Positions 41,124-48,521 of a stretch of 48,521 bases of DNA are shown here, in pieces. The position numbers and the translations under genes are program-made. Position 1 is the first letter of the stretch. The number at the start of each line of letters is the position of its first letter. This DNA comes from Gemmatimonadota bacterium. GTDB taxonomy: Bacteria > Gemmatimonadota > Gemmatimonadetes > Gemmatimonadales > Gemmatimonadaceae. The notes under the pieces are model-generated. The model ran no database searches. It saw only the letters and a program-made list of their open reading frames with translations, and was not told the DNA's origin. The stretch spans positions 1 through 48,521 of the forward strand of contig VHBQ01000012.1 of assembly GCA_016871855.1 (NCBI GenBank). Direction: 5' to 3'.

Positions 41124-42686
41124 TCAATACCAATTGAAGGCGCTGGACGACAGGGCGAGCGCCAGCGTCTCGCGAATGCGCGTTGCGTTGATGGTGCCGG
41201 CCGACAGATAGGACATGAGCGCGTCGCGCGTGCGCGTGTTCATCTCACCGCCGAACGCCAACAGATCGATGGAGTCCGCGACTGCGGCGGCCGTGGAACC
41301 GAAGCGCGTGAAGTTGGCGTCCGAGACGGCGAACTGCCCCGTCGTGGCGCTGGAGATGGCCGTCATCACGTTCCACCGCGGAAGCACATTGCCCGACCAG
41401 TACTCCACGCGGTCGGAGTACCCCTCGGGCGTCTCGTAGTCGAAAGGAACCTGCCCCATCTGCGTCAGGTAGCCGCGCAGGGTGCTGAGCGTGGTGGCGG
41501 TGGGCGCGATGACCGCGCCGCTGGCGCGCAGGGCGGAGATCATCAGGTGATGCGGCCGCTTGAACTTCGCCGGGGCCGCGGTCATCCACGACTCGGTGAA
41601 GACGACGCGCAGCATCGCCTTGATGTCGCCGCCCGTCCGGGTGTACGCGTTGGCCACTGCCGCCACCTGCGCGGCGCTCGGGTCGGGGCGCAGGAAGAAC
41701 TTGAGCAGCTTGGTCGCGATGAAGGTCGCCGTGTTCGGATGGGCGATGAGCACGTCGAGCATCTGCTCCATGTCCTGCTGGCCCAACCCGCTGTTGGTCG
41801 CTCGCGCGGGGATGCTGACGCCCAGCACCGTCTTGGCCGCGAAGTCGTGCAGCGAGGCGTTGAAGACAAAGGCGCCCTGCGCGTTCAGCGTCCATCCGGT
41901 GAGGCACCGCGCGAGCTCGGCGACGTCCGTCTGCGTGTACCCGCCATCCACGCCAAGGGAATGAAGCTCCATGATCTCGCGCGCGTAGTTCTCGTTGGCA
42001 CGCCCGGCGCGGTTCACGTTGTTGTCGAGGTACGCGAGCATCGCCGGACTGTGCGCGCTCGCCTTGAGCAGCGTGCCGAAGTTGCCAAGCGCGTTCTGGC
42101 GGATCACGTCGCGGTTATCGGCGATCTGCAGGTAGCCGACCTTCTGGAAGTAGATCGTGAAATGATCGTTCCAGAACTCGACCATCCGCTCAAAGAGCTG
42201 GCGCGGGGAGGTCGCCTGCCGATACAGCGTCGCGTCGGTGAGATGCTGGTACAGGAGGTTCTGGTCCACCTGCACCAGTTGTGCCGCCGGCTGCAGCACG
42301 CGTGGCCAGTTGGCCGAGACGACCGACTCCACCGCGCTGTTGTCGAGGGCGGCGTGGTTGAGATGGTACTCGAGATAGCCTTTGTAGCCGAGTCGCTGGG
42401 CGCGCTGCGTCTCGGCGGGATTGAGTCCGAAGGTGACGCGGCGGGCCAGGCGCAGGGCCGAGCTCGTCCAGTTGTCTGTGCCCAAGACGGTGTCGGCGGC
42501 GGCAAGCTGAGGGCCGGCGGCCGGGGTCTTGGTGAACAAGCGCTCGAGTTCCGCGGCACTGCGCGATGACTTTCGTTGCGGCCGTGGCGGCGCGCCTTGG
42601 GCGCTCGCGGCACGGGGCGCGACAAGGGCGGCAACGGCGGCAGCACCGGCGACCAGCGCGGAACGACGATTGGGAGTGTCGCTCAT
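41124..42686 (-). CDS. DUF1800-domain exported protein
   Basis: This 520-residue protein has an N-terminal signal (RRSALVAGAAAVAALVAPRAASA). The DUF1800 domain spans about 90-510: RLARRVTFGLNPAETQRAQRLG, MVEFWNDHFTIYF, NYAREIMELHSLGVDGGYTQ, VAELARCLTGWT and FKRPHHLMISALRASG. Function is unknown. ATG 42686 is preferred over an upstream in-frame start; GGAGA lies upstream. It would be transcribed together with the DUF1501 gene. A pair of direct repeats lies about 75-107 bases upstream of its start. Confidence 0.93.
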   Translation of the reverse strand: MSDTPNRRSALVAGAAAVAALVAPRAASAQGAPPRPQRKSSRSAAELERLFTKTPAAGPQLAAADTVLGTDNWTSSALRLARRVTFGLNPAETQRAQRLGYKGYLEYHLNHAALDNSAVESVVSANWPRVLQPAAQLVQVDQNLLYQHLTDATLYRQATSPRQLFERMVEFWNDHFTIYFQKVGYLQIADNRDVIRQNALGNFGTLLKASAHSPAMLAYLDNNVNRAGRANENYAREIMELHSLGVDGGYTQTDVAELARCLTGWTLNAQGAFVFNASLHDFAAKTVLGVSIPARATNSGLGQQDMEQMLDVLIAHPNTATFIATKLLKFFLRPDPSAAQVAAVANAYTRTGGDIKAMLRVVFTESWMTAAPAKFKRPHHLMISALRASGAVIAPTATTLSTLRGYLTQMGQVPFDYETPEGYSDRVEYWSGNVLPRWNVMTAISSATTGQFAVSDANFTRFGSTAAAVADSIDLLAFGGEMNTRTRDALMSYLSAGTINATRIRETLALALSSSAFNWY

Positions 42687-42761
42687 GCAGGGGGGTCTCC
42701 AAAGGTCCAAGCTACGTGCGCACGCATCAGACAGACGACCAAGCACAGGCGATGTTAGCCA

Positions 42762-42793
42762 AAAACCGTCACAATCCAGCGAAAACCGTCACA
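42762..42793. promoter_or_regulatory. Direct 12-bp repeat, candidate operator for the DUF1800/DUF1501 pair
   Basis: AAAACCGTCACA occurs at 42762-42773 and again at 42782-42793, exactly 20 bases apart. On the minus strand this reads TGTGACGGTTTT twice, upstream of the DUF1800 start. A spacing of two DNA turns and the local A/T richness fit a dimeric regulator site. The gap 42687-42802 holds no gene. Confidence 0.5.
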
Positions 42794-42802
42794 TTGCGCC
42801 CC

Positions 42803-44218
42803 TCAGGAAACTACGCGCAGGATCTCCTCCCGCGAGGTGATGCCGGCTGCGACCAGGCGCTCACCCTCCTCGCGGAGGGTTCGCATGCCCTCGGTGGCGG
42901 CGATGCGACGCAACTCGCTGGTGTCGGCCCCCTGACGCACGGCCTGCCGCAGGGCGTCGCTCATCACGAGCAGCTCGTGGATGCCCACACGTCCTCGATA
43001 GCCCGTGCGCCGGCAGGCGTCGCATCCGGCGCCCTGGCATTCGGGGCACCTGACACGCACCAGCCGCTGGGCGAGCACCGCCTCGACCGTGCTCGCCACC
43101 AGGTACGCCTCGACGCCTAGTTCGCGAAGTCGCGTGAGCGCGCCCGCCGCGTCGTTCGTGTGGAGCGTGGAGAGCACAAGGTGCCCGGTAAGCGCCGCCT
43201 GCGTGGCGATGGCCGCGGTCTCACCGTCGCGAATCTCGCCCACCAGCATGATGTCGGGATCCTGACGGAGCATGGCCCGCAGCGCGGTGGCGAACGTGAC
43301 GCCGCCCTTCTCGTGCACCGGGATCTGTGGCACGCCCGGCAGTTCGTACTCCACGGGGTCCTCGACGGCGAGGATCTTCTCCCGCCCCGTGCGCACGGCC
43401 TCCACGGCCGCGTAGAGCGTCGTCGTCTTGCCGCTTCCCGTTGGGCCGGTGGCGAGCACGACGCCGTGCGTGCGGCCGATCGCCGCGCGGAAGCGGGCCA
43501 GCGTATCATCGGCCATGCCGAGGGCGTCGAGCGCGATGCGGCCGCGGGCGGCGTCGAGCAGGCGCAGCACCACGCTCTCACCGTGCAGGGCGGGGATGGT
43601 GGAGACGCGCACATCCACCCCGCGATCCTGCAGGCGCAGGCGAATGCGGCCATCCTGCGGCGCGCGGCGTTCAGCGATGTCGAGTTCAGCCATGATCTTG
43701 AGCCGGCTGACCACAGCCGCCGCGAGCTGCGACGGCGGCGACGGAGCGTCCTGCAGCACGCCGTCCACGCGGTAGCGCACGCGCAGCGTCCCCGCATACG
43801 TCTCGAGATGCACATCTGAGGCGCGCGCCTGCAGCGCCTCGAGGATGAGCAGGTTGACCAGCCGCACCACGGGCGCTTCGTTGGCCTGCGCGACCAAGTC
43901 GTCGAGCGCGCGCACCGGCACGGCCCCCGTGGGCGCGTTCGTCCCAAGCGCGTCGATCATCCCCTGCGCGGTCGACTCGGCGCCGTACACGCGCTGGATG
44001 GCCTGCCGAAGAGCGGATTCCTCGCCACGCTCCATCACGACCCGCGCCTTGCACAGGATCGCGAGGTCATCGAGCGCCTGCGGGTCCGGGGCCTCGAGCC
44101 ACGAGCCCACGCGCAACACGCCGTCGCGCACCTCCAGCGGGAGGATCCCGTGGCGCTCGAGGAACGCGGCGGTGAGCGCCGTCGAGACGGGGGTCAGCGC
44201 GGTGAGGTCCACGGTCAC
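42803..44218 (-). CDS. gspE: Type II secretion ATPase GspE
   Basis: This 471-residue hexameric ATPase drives pseudopilus assembly at the inner membrane. It shows a short N-terminal domain, the conserved SDVHLE segment, Walker A GPTGSGKTTT at 258-267, the Asp box AVEDPVEYEL, Walker B DIMLVGEIRDGE and the His box GHLVLSTLHTND. The four-cysteine zinc site is C391, C394, C399 and C402. The start is GTG at 44218, overlapping the gspD stop (GTGA). It is the last gene of the operon segment seen here. PilB is the alternative, but the neighbours favour type II secretion. Confidence 0.93.
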   Translation of the reverse strand: MTVDLTALTPVSTALTAAFLERHGILPLEVRDGVLRVGSWLEAPDPQALDDLAILCKARVVMERGEESALRQAIQRVYGAESTAQGMIDALGTNAPTGAVPVRALDDLVAQANEAPVVRLVNLLILEALQARASDVHLETYAGTLRVRYRVDGVLQDAPSPPSQLAAAVVSRLKIMAELDIAERRAPQDGRIRLRLQDRGVDVRVSTIPALHGESVVLRLLDAARGRIALDALGMADDTLARFRAAIGRTHGVVLATGPTGSGKTTTLYAAVEAVRTGREKILAVEDPVEYELPGVPQIPVHEKGGVTFATALRAMLRQDPDIMLVGEIRDGETAAIATQAALTGHLVLSTLHTNDAAGALTRLRELGVEAYLVASTVEAVLAQRLVRVRCPECQGAGCDACRRTGYRGRVGIHELLVMSDALRQAVRQGADTSELRRIAATEGMRTLREEGERLVAAGITSREEILRVVS

Positions 44219-45690
44219 GGCTTGCGCGGCACCAGCGGCGCATTGCCGGGGACGGAATCGGTCGGGACCTTCTTCTCCACGGCGCCGCGGATGCGCTCGA
44301 GATCCTCATCGCTCGCGATAATATGCGGCGTGAGGAAGACGAAGAGTTCGCTGTTCACGGTGGCCGTGCGGGTGCTGCCGAAGGCGCCGCCAATCCACGG
44401 CAAGGCGCTCAACCCGGGAATGCCGGTGCGCGTCTTCTCCTGCGTGCGGTCGACGAGCCCGCCGAGCACCGCGGTCTGCCCGTCCTTCACGAACAAGTGG
44501 GTCGTCGCCTCGCGGGTGCTGATCACCGGCGCGCCGAACTGGGTCTCGTTGGTCGCCGAGCTCACTTCCTGCGAGACCTGCAGGGAGACGTAGCCGTCGG
44601 GGTTGATGGTCGGCAGGATGGCGAGCGTCGTGCCGACATCGCGGTACTGCACCACCTGATCGCGCACGCCGTTGTCGGTGGGCAGCGACCGGAAGAGCTG
44701 CACGAACGGCCGCTGGCTGCCGACGAGCATACGCGCCTCGAGATTGTTCTGCGCCAGCAGCAGCGGGCGCGAGAGTACGCGCACGTCACCGCGCGTGGCG
44801 AGCGCCGAGAGCGCCACATCCGTGCTGATAGCGCCGCCGCGCGCGAGCCGCAGCAGGAACGCGGCTGTGGAGGGCTCTTCCGCGCCGAGCACGCCGGTGG
44901 TGCGCGTGGTGGCGTCGGGCACTTTGGCGCCGGCGGCGCTCACCGAGACGTCGAGGTCGCGCGACTGCCGCACTTCGGCGATCAGCACTTCAATCATGAC
45001 CTGCAGGGGGCGCAGGTCGAGCGCCGTGATGGCCTGCTGAACGATCGTCCAGTCGGCGACGCGGGCGCGCACGAGCAGCGAGTTGCTAGTCTCGTCGGGG
45101 ACCACCTGCACGGGGCCGGACAACTCGGCCTTGAGGCCGTCGTCGCTGACTGGTCGCGCGGCGGTGTCGCCGGCGAGCACGGCGAGCCGCTGCTCCTTGA
45201 GCCGCTCGCTGAGCGTCGCGGTGCTTAGTCCCGGCGCGCTCGCTGGACGCGCGCCCCCGAAGAGCGACTGCAGCGTCGCGGCGAGCGTGGCCGCGCGCAC
45301 GTGCTTCACTCGGTACACGTGCAGGCGCACATCGCCGGCCTCCGGGGCGGGAGCGGGCGCGTCAGCGGGAAGCACGCGCAGCATCCGTCCCTCGCTCTCG
45401 ACGCGCAGCCCGTTGCCGGCGGCAAGGCTGCGAATGAGCGCCGGCACCTCGGCGACCGGAATGGCGTCGCGCAGGCGCAGCGTCACGCGTTTCTCGGGCA
45501 AGTCGCCAAAGACGATGTTGACCTTGCCGGCCTCGGCGAGCGCGGAAAGCACGACACGCAGGTCGGCGTCCTGAAGGTCAACGACCACGCCCGCCTCAGT
45601 GGCGCGAACGCTTTGCTGCGCGCGCGCGACGCACGGGGCCAGCGCCATGAGCGCGAGCAGAATTGCGGTGCGATGCAGGAACGGTTTCAC
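44215..45690 (-). CDS. gspD: Type II secretion secretin GspD (short form)
   Basis: This 491-residue outer-membrane secretin has a signal peptide (AILLALMALAPCVARAQ). One N-terminal STN/N0-like domain is seen (VVVDLQDADLRVVLSALAEAGKVNIV) and one NolW-type N domain (LHVYRVKHVRAATLAATLQSLF and VVPDETSNSLLVRARVADW). The secretin core follows (VMIEVLIAEVR, DVRVLSRPLLLAQNNLEARM, TLAILPTINPDGYVSLQV, LGGLVDRTQEKTRTGIPGLSALPWIGGAFGS). It is shorter than the usual 600-700 residues because N domains are missing. The GTG at 45690 starts 1 base after the gspC stop. Confidence 0.93.
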   Translation of the reverse strand: MKPFLHRTAILLALMALAPCVARAQQSVRATEAGVVVDLQDADLRVVLSALAEAGKVNIVFGDLPEKRVTLRLRDAIPVAEVPALIRSLAAGNGLRVESEGRMLRVLPADAPAPAPEAGDVRLHVYRVKHVRAATLAATLQSLFGGARPASAPGLSTATLSERLKEQRLAVLAGDTAARPVSDDGLKAELSGPVQVVPDETSNSLLVRARVADWTIVQQAITALDLRPLQVMIEVLIAEVRQSRDLDVSVSAAGAKVPDATTRTTGVLGAEEPSTAAFLLRLARGGAISTDVALSALATRGDVRVLSRPLLLAQNNLEARMLVGSQRPFVQLFRSLPTDNGVRDQVVQYRDVGTTLAILPTINPDGYVSLQVSQEVSSATNETQFGAPVISTREATTHLFVKDGQTAVLGGLVDRTQEKTRTGIPGLSALPWIGGAFGSTRTATVNSELFVFLTPHIIASDEDLERIRGAVEKKVPTDSVPGNAPLVPRKP

Positions 45691-45691
45691 G

Positions 45692-46156
45692 TCAGTTCCC
45701 CGGGGGAGATAGGCGAAGCTCGTGCCGCACACCGGCGGCGTCAATGAACACGGCGCGCGCCGGGGCGACGTCCACCAGACGCCACCCACCCAGCGTGTCG
45801 CCGGCGTGCAGGATGCGCGGCGCGGCGGCGCCGAGGCGGCAGATGGCGGCGGGGCGCTCGCCGCCGAGCACCGTGCCGATGAGTGTGATGGCGGGAGGGG
45901 GCTCTGCCGGCGCGACGCCCGCGTCCTCGACCATACCGCGCATCAGGCTGAACGGTTCGAGATGCGCGAAGCGCGCCGACCGTGCGCGCGGCTCGGATGC
46001 GGAGTCGGGCAGGGAGGGGAGCGTGAGCGCCGAAGCGGCGGCGATGTGCCCCGGTCGAACGGCCGCTGCGACCGACGCGAACGCGCCGATCACCGCCGCC
46101 GCGGCCAGGGCGGCGGCGACGCGTACGGCGGTCTCGCGCCAGGGTGACCAGATCAT
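45692..46156 (-). CDS. gspC: GspC/GspN-like inner-membrane component
   Basis: This 154-residue protein has one N-terminal transmembrane helix (AVRVAAALAAAAVIGAFASVAAAV). The periplasmic part (PPAITLIGTVLGGERPAAICRLG, LHAGDTLGGWRLVDVAPARAVFID) matches the HR domain of GspC and related PulC-like proteins, which contact the secretin. It lacks the C-terminal PDZ domain of longer GspC. It overlaps gspM by ATGA. Confidence 0.8.
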   Translation of the reverse strand: MIWSPWRETAVRVAAALAAAAVIGAFASVAAAVRPGHIAAASALTLPSLPDSASEPRARSARFAHLEPFSLMRGMVEDAGVAPAEPPPAITLIGTVLGGERPAAICRLGAAAPRILHAGDTLGGWRLVDVAPARAVFIDAAGVRHELRLSPPGN

Positions 46157-46707
46157 GGAACCTCCCGGCGCACAAAGCCCCGCACACGCGCGCTCACCGA
46201 CAGTAGTTCATCCGAACCGGCTGTGACCTCGAGCCGAGTGACCGAGCGCGGTTGGTCGCCGCGTTCCACGCGGTCAAGCCAATCCGCGAGCGCGGCCACG
46301 GAGCCCCGGGCGCGGACGTCGGCGTCCACAATGAACAACACGCCAGACGGTCCTGGCGCCATGTTCGTCTCAATGCTGATCTCGGCGAGGCTCGCGGCGC
46401 GCGCGGCAGCGCGCAGCGTGGTTTGCGTAGAGGACATCGCGTCCACGGAATCGCCGGCGGCGACCAGCGCGCGGGCTTCGTCATCAAAGCGGGCGCGGCT
46501 CGCCCGGAGCGCCGCGCCGAGCTCCGCCGAGTCGCGCACGAGCGCCTGCTCGCGACTGAGGAGGCCGGCGGTCATCTCGACGCGCGCCTGCTGCTCGCCG
46601 TAGGACGTCGCCAGCGGAGCGAGCACCACGCGCCAGGCGAGGACCGGGAGCACCAGCGCGGCCCCAAGCCAGAGCGCGCGGCGATCACGCGAGGAAAGAG
46701 CGCTCAT
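46153..46707 (-). CDS. gspM: GspM-like inner-membrane component
   Basis: This 184-residue bitopic protein has an N-terminal basic stretch (SSRDRRALWLGA), one transmembrane helix (ALVLPVLAWRVVLAPLA), a long coiled coil (QQARVEMTAGLLSREQALVRDSAEL) and a ferredoxin-like periplasmic domain (VLFIVDADVRARGSVAALADWLDRVE). That is the layout of GspM/PilO. It overlaps its neighbours on both sides by ATGA. Confidence 0.82.
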   Translation of the reverse strand: MSALSSRDRRALWLGAALVLPVLAWRVVLAPLATSYGEQQARVEMTAGLLSREQALVRDSAELGAALRASRARFDDEARALVAAGDSVDAMSSTQTTLRAAARAASLAEISIETNMAPGPSGVLFIVDADVRARGSVAALADWLDRVERGDQPRSVTRLEVTAGSDELLSVSARVRGFVRREVP

Positions 46708-47852
46708 GGCGCGCCCCCCGGGTGGAAGCGCACGACGGCGGCGAACGGCTCTCGCGCTTCGTCGTCGGCCGGGCCCGCCGGCAGTTCGCGCAGGTCGCGC
46801 ACGCCAGCGACGCGACGCAGGCGGCTCAGGGTCTCGGACGCGCTGGACGCCGCGCCCTCGATGACAGCGGAGTCGCCAGCGGCGCGGAACGCGGTGAAGT
46901 TCGCGTCGTCTGGCAGGGCGCTGGCGAGCGCAGCAAGGCGGACGCTCCACGGCGTCGCGGTGCGCGCGGCGCGGATGGCGGATCGCAACTCATGCAACTC
47001 GGCGAGGGCGTCGTATGTGGCGCCGACCACTCGCGCTGTCGGTTGGATCGCAGCCCGAGCGGCCTCGAGGCTGGCCACGCGGCGTGACGCGCCCGAATAC
47101 GCGGCGAGCGCGGCGGCGACGAGCGCGGCCGCGGCGACGCCAAGCAGCCGTCTGGTCAGGCGTAGCGTGATCGACGCGCGGTTCGTCTGCGCCTCCCGGC
47201 CGACGAGTTCGAGCATTGAGCAATCCGCGGCGTGTCGCGCGGCGACGCCGAGGGCGTCGTCGGATATGGCGCCCGCAGGCGGCGCGTCAGCGGCGCGCAT
47301 TCTGCGCAGCGCGGTTACTCGACCGTCGCGCGCGCTCAGGAGGACGCACTCGTCGTCCACCACGAAGGCGCGGGTGGTCGCGGCGCCAGCGGCGGCGGCC
47401 CACGCGCCCGCCGCGGGGACGATGCGCACGGCGGAGTAGCCGGCGTCGAGCGCCGCGCGCGCCAGGGCGTCGAGGACCACGCTGTCGGCGTCCGCGGCGA
47501 GCCAGACGCCCGAGCGAAGTGGCCGCGCGGCGACCACGGGCTCAGCGCGGGCGAGCGCGAAGTGGCGCGCGTGGTCGCGCGTGAGCACGACGCGCGCCTC
47601 GGTGACGCGCATCGGCGGCAGGGACAGCTCGCGCGGTGCCGTCCACGGGGCGCACAGCGCCACGTGCAACTCGACGCGGCCGGCGGCCTCGCGCGCGGCG
47701 GCCAAGCGTGCGGCGCGCAGGGGAGCGGCGAGAACTCCCGCGTCACCGGCGGCGAGGGCGTCGGCATCGAAGCTGAACGGCTCGGTGCGCGCGGTGGTCG
47801 CGCACGCGCCGTGGCCCGCCGCCAGCGCCATCCCCACGCGCAAGACCGTCAC
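46704..47852 (-). CDS. gspL: GspL-like inner-membrane component
   Basis: This 382-residue protein has a cytoplasmic actin-like/PilM-type region, one transmembrane helix (LLGVAAAALVAAALAAYSG) and a periplasmic PilN-like region with coiled coil (VASLEAARAAIQPTARVVGATYDAL). GspL connects GspE to the pseudopilus machinery. GTG 47852 is preferred over GTG 47867 because it gives the same GTGA overlap with the upstream gspK stop as seen elsewhere in this operon. Ala content is extreme, so family identity rests mainly on topology and gene order. Confidence 0.75.
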   Translation of the reverse strand: MTVLRVGMALAAGHGACATTARTEPFSFDADALAAGDAGVLAAPLRAARLAAAREAAGRVELHVALCAPWTAPRELSLPPMRVTEARVVLTRDHARHFALARAEPVVAARPLRSGVWLAADADSVVLDALARAALDAGYSAVRIVPAAGAWAAAAGAATTRAFVVDDECVLLSARDGRVTALRRMRAADAPPAGAISDDALGVAARHAADCSMLELVGREAQTNRASITLRLTRRLLGVAAAALVAAALAAYSGASRRVASLEAARAAIQPTARVVGATYDALAELHELRSAIRAARTATPWSVRLAALASALPDDANFTAFRAAGDSAVIEGAASSASETLSRLRRVAGVRDLRELPAGPADDEAREPFAAVVRFHPGGAP

Positions 47853-48521
47853 CGGATGTCCCTCCACTCGACGAAGACCGTCGCGCCGGCGCGCCGCATC
47901 AGCGATTCGGCGACCGCGCGCGCCGGGCTGCCGTCCAGCATTGCCTCGCTAATGACGCGCACCGCGTTCGTCTCGAAGGTTAGCATACGCTGCAGGGAGA
48001 GGGCATTCCGATTGAGCGCGCCGCGGAGGTGCGGCGGCAGCACCGCGGCGAATTCACGGAAGTCGCGGATGCGGACGCCCGCTATGCGTGCCGCGACGAC
48101 GGCGGCCACGGCCTCCTCGCTGACGCCGGGCAGCGCCTGCAGCACCACGGCGGGCGCGGTGTTCGGGTTCACGACGCCGGTTCCGTTCACCGCGAGATGT
48201 TCGCGCGCGCAGCGCCACGGCGCCACGGGCAGGTCCAGCACGTCCTCCAGTTCGTCAATCGAACGCACGGCGCCGTCGGCGGGAAGCGCGCGCGCGCCAA
48301 CGGCGAGATAGTCCGCCCGTTCCGCGCCATCCGCGCGCCGCAGCTGGTCGGGGTCCTTCCAGTCGGCGATGCGCTCGGCGGCGCGCCGCGCCGCGGGAGC
48401 GTCCGCACCGCACGCCATGAGCAGGCGAGCGAGAGTCTCGTCACTGGCAAGATTCACATCCAGCGCGGCCGCGTCATCGCGCACGCGCACGACATAGCGC
48501 GCCGATCCCAGGTCCGTGGGA
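47849..48521 (-). CDS. gspK: Type II secretion minor pseudopilin GspK, 5-prime truncated by window edge
   Basis: The frame stays open to the right window edge, so the N-terminal pilin helix is missing. The visible 224 or so residues match GspK: YVVRVRDDAAALDVNLASDETLARLLMACGADAPAARRAAERIADWKDPD, then SIDELEDVLDLP and NGTGVVNPNTAPAVVLQALPGVSEE, the helix-hairpin-helix-like repeat of this family. GspK caps the pseudopilus tip. It overlaps gspL by GTGA. Confidence 0.88.
   Translation of the reverse strand, partial: PTDLGSARYVVRVRDDAAALDVNLASDETLARLLMACGADAPAARRAAERIADWKDPDQLRRADGAERADYLAVGARALPADGAVRSIDELEDVLDLPVAPWRCAREHLAVNGTGVVNPNTAPAVVLQALPGVSEEAVAAVVAARIAGVRIRDFREFAAVLPPHLRGALNRNALSLQRMLTFETNAVRVISEAMLDGSPARAVAESLMRRAGATVFVEWRDIR

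Noticed and set aside
1-48521. CRISPR arrays, tRNA or rRNA genes, insertion sequences, phage genes
   Set aside because: No regularly spaced repeats, tRNA-like cloverleaf or conserved rRNA sequence, transposase or phage structural gene was recognised on either strand.

Overview
The window is high-GC, gene-dense bacterial chromosome with short intergenic gaps. It is rich in secreted and lipoprotein genes. The gene content fits Gemmatimonadota best: secreted TolB-propeller/amidohydrolase fusions, a BTAD-type regulator, the futalosine menaquinone genes, DUF1800/DUF1501 Tat-type proteins and a type II secretion operon. That placement is inferred from gene style only, because no rRNA or other marker gene is present. 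No tRNA, rRNA, CRISPR array, insertion sequence or prophage was seen.

Layout. 1-417 is non-coding and holds a nested inverted repeat. 418-8724 carries a membrane protein, a secreted metal-dependent amidohydrolase, a lipoprotein coupled to a two-domain peptidoglycan hydrolase, two menaquinone genes (mqnB and mqnD, minus strand), a secreted cyanophycinase-like peptidase coupled to an endonuclease/exonuclease/phosphatase-family lipoprotein, a DHCW-type cupin and a BTAD regulator. 8814-12169 (minus) carries NAD-type malic enzyme and a secreted amidohydrolase. 12255-20375 is mostly secreted or membrane proteins of uncertain role: small membrane proteins, a zinc-ribbon protein, an esterase-like fusion, a fasciclin protein and a 1058-residue propeller-amidohydrolase.

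20491-33805 is the most interesting part. A PhnD-like periplasmic binding protein, a sensor kinase and a sigma-54 activator are translationally coupled by ATGA overlaps. Directly after the activator lie two near-identical palindromes and then an almost perfect -24/-12 promoter. These precede a porin O/P-like channel, a lipoprotein, a CYTH phosphohydrolase, an SLC13-type anion permease, a DUF47/PhoU-like protein, a second CYTH-like protein, a SulP-STAS-cNMP anion transporter and a phytase-like propeller. I read this as a self-regulated system for acquiring and handling phosphate or another phosphorus anion. Each family call is independent of that reading, but the combined function is inference.

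34028-39804 holds an isoprenylcysteine-methyltransferase-like protein, a formylglycine sulfatase-family enzyme, a guanine-deaminase-like enzyme (minus), a secreted TIM-barrel-like glycosidase candidate and a Big2-cupredoxin lipoprotein. 39809-42686 (minus) is a DUF1800/DUF1501 pair. 42803-48521 (minus) is the distal part of a type II secretion operon (gspK-L-M-C-D-E) with overlapping genes. gspK runs off the right edge, and the missing gspF and pseudopilin genes are expected beyond it.
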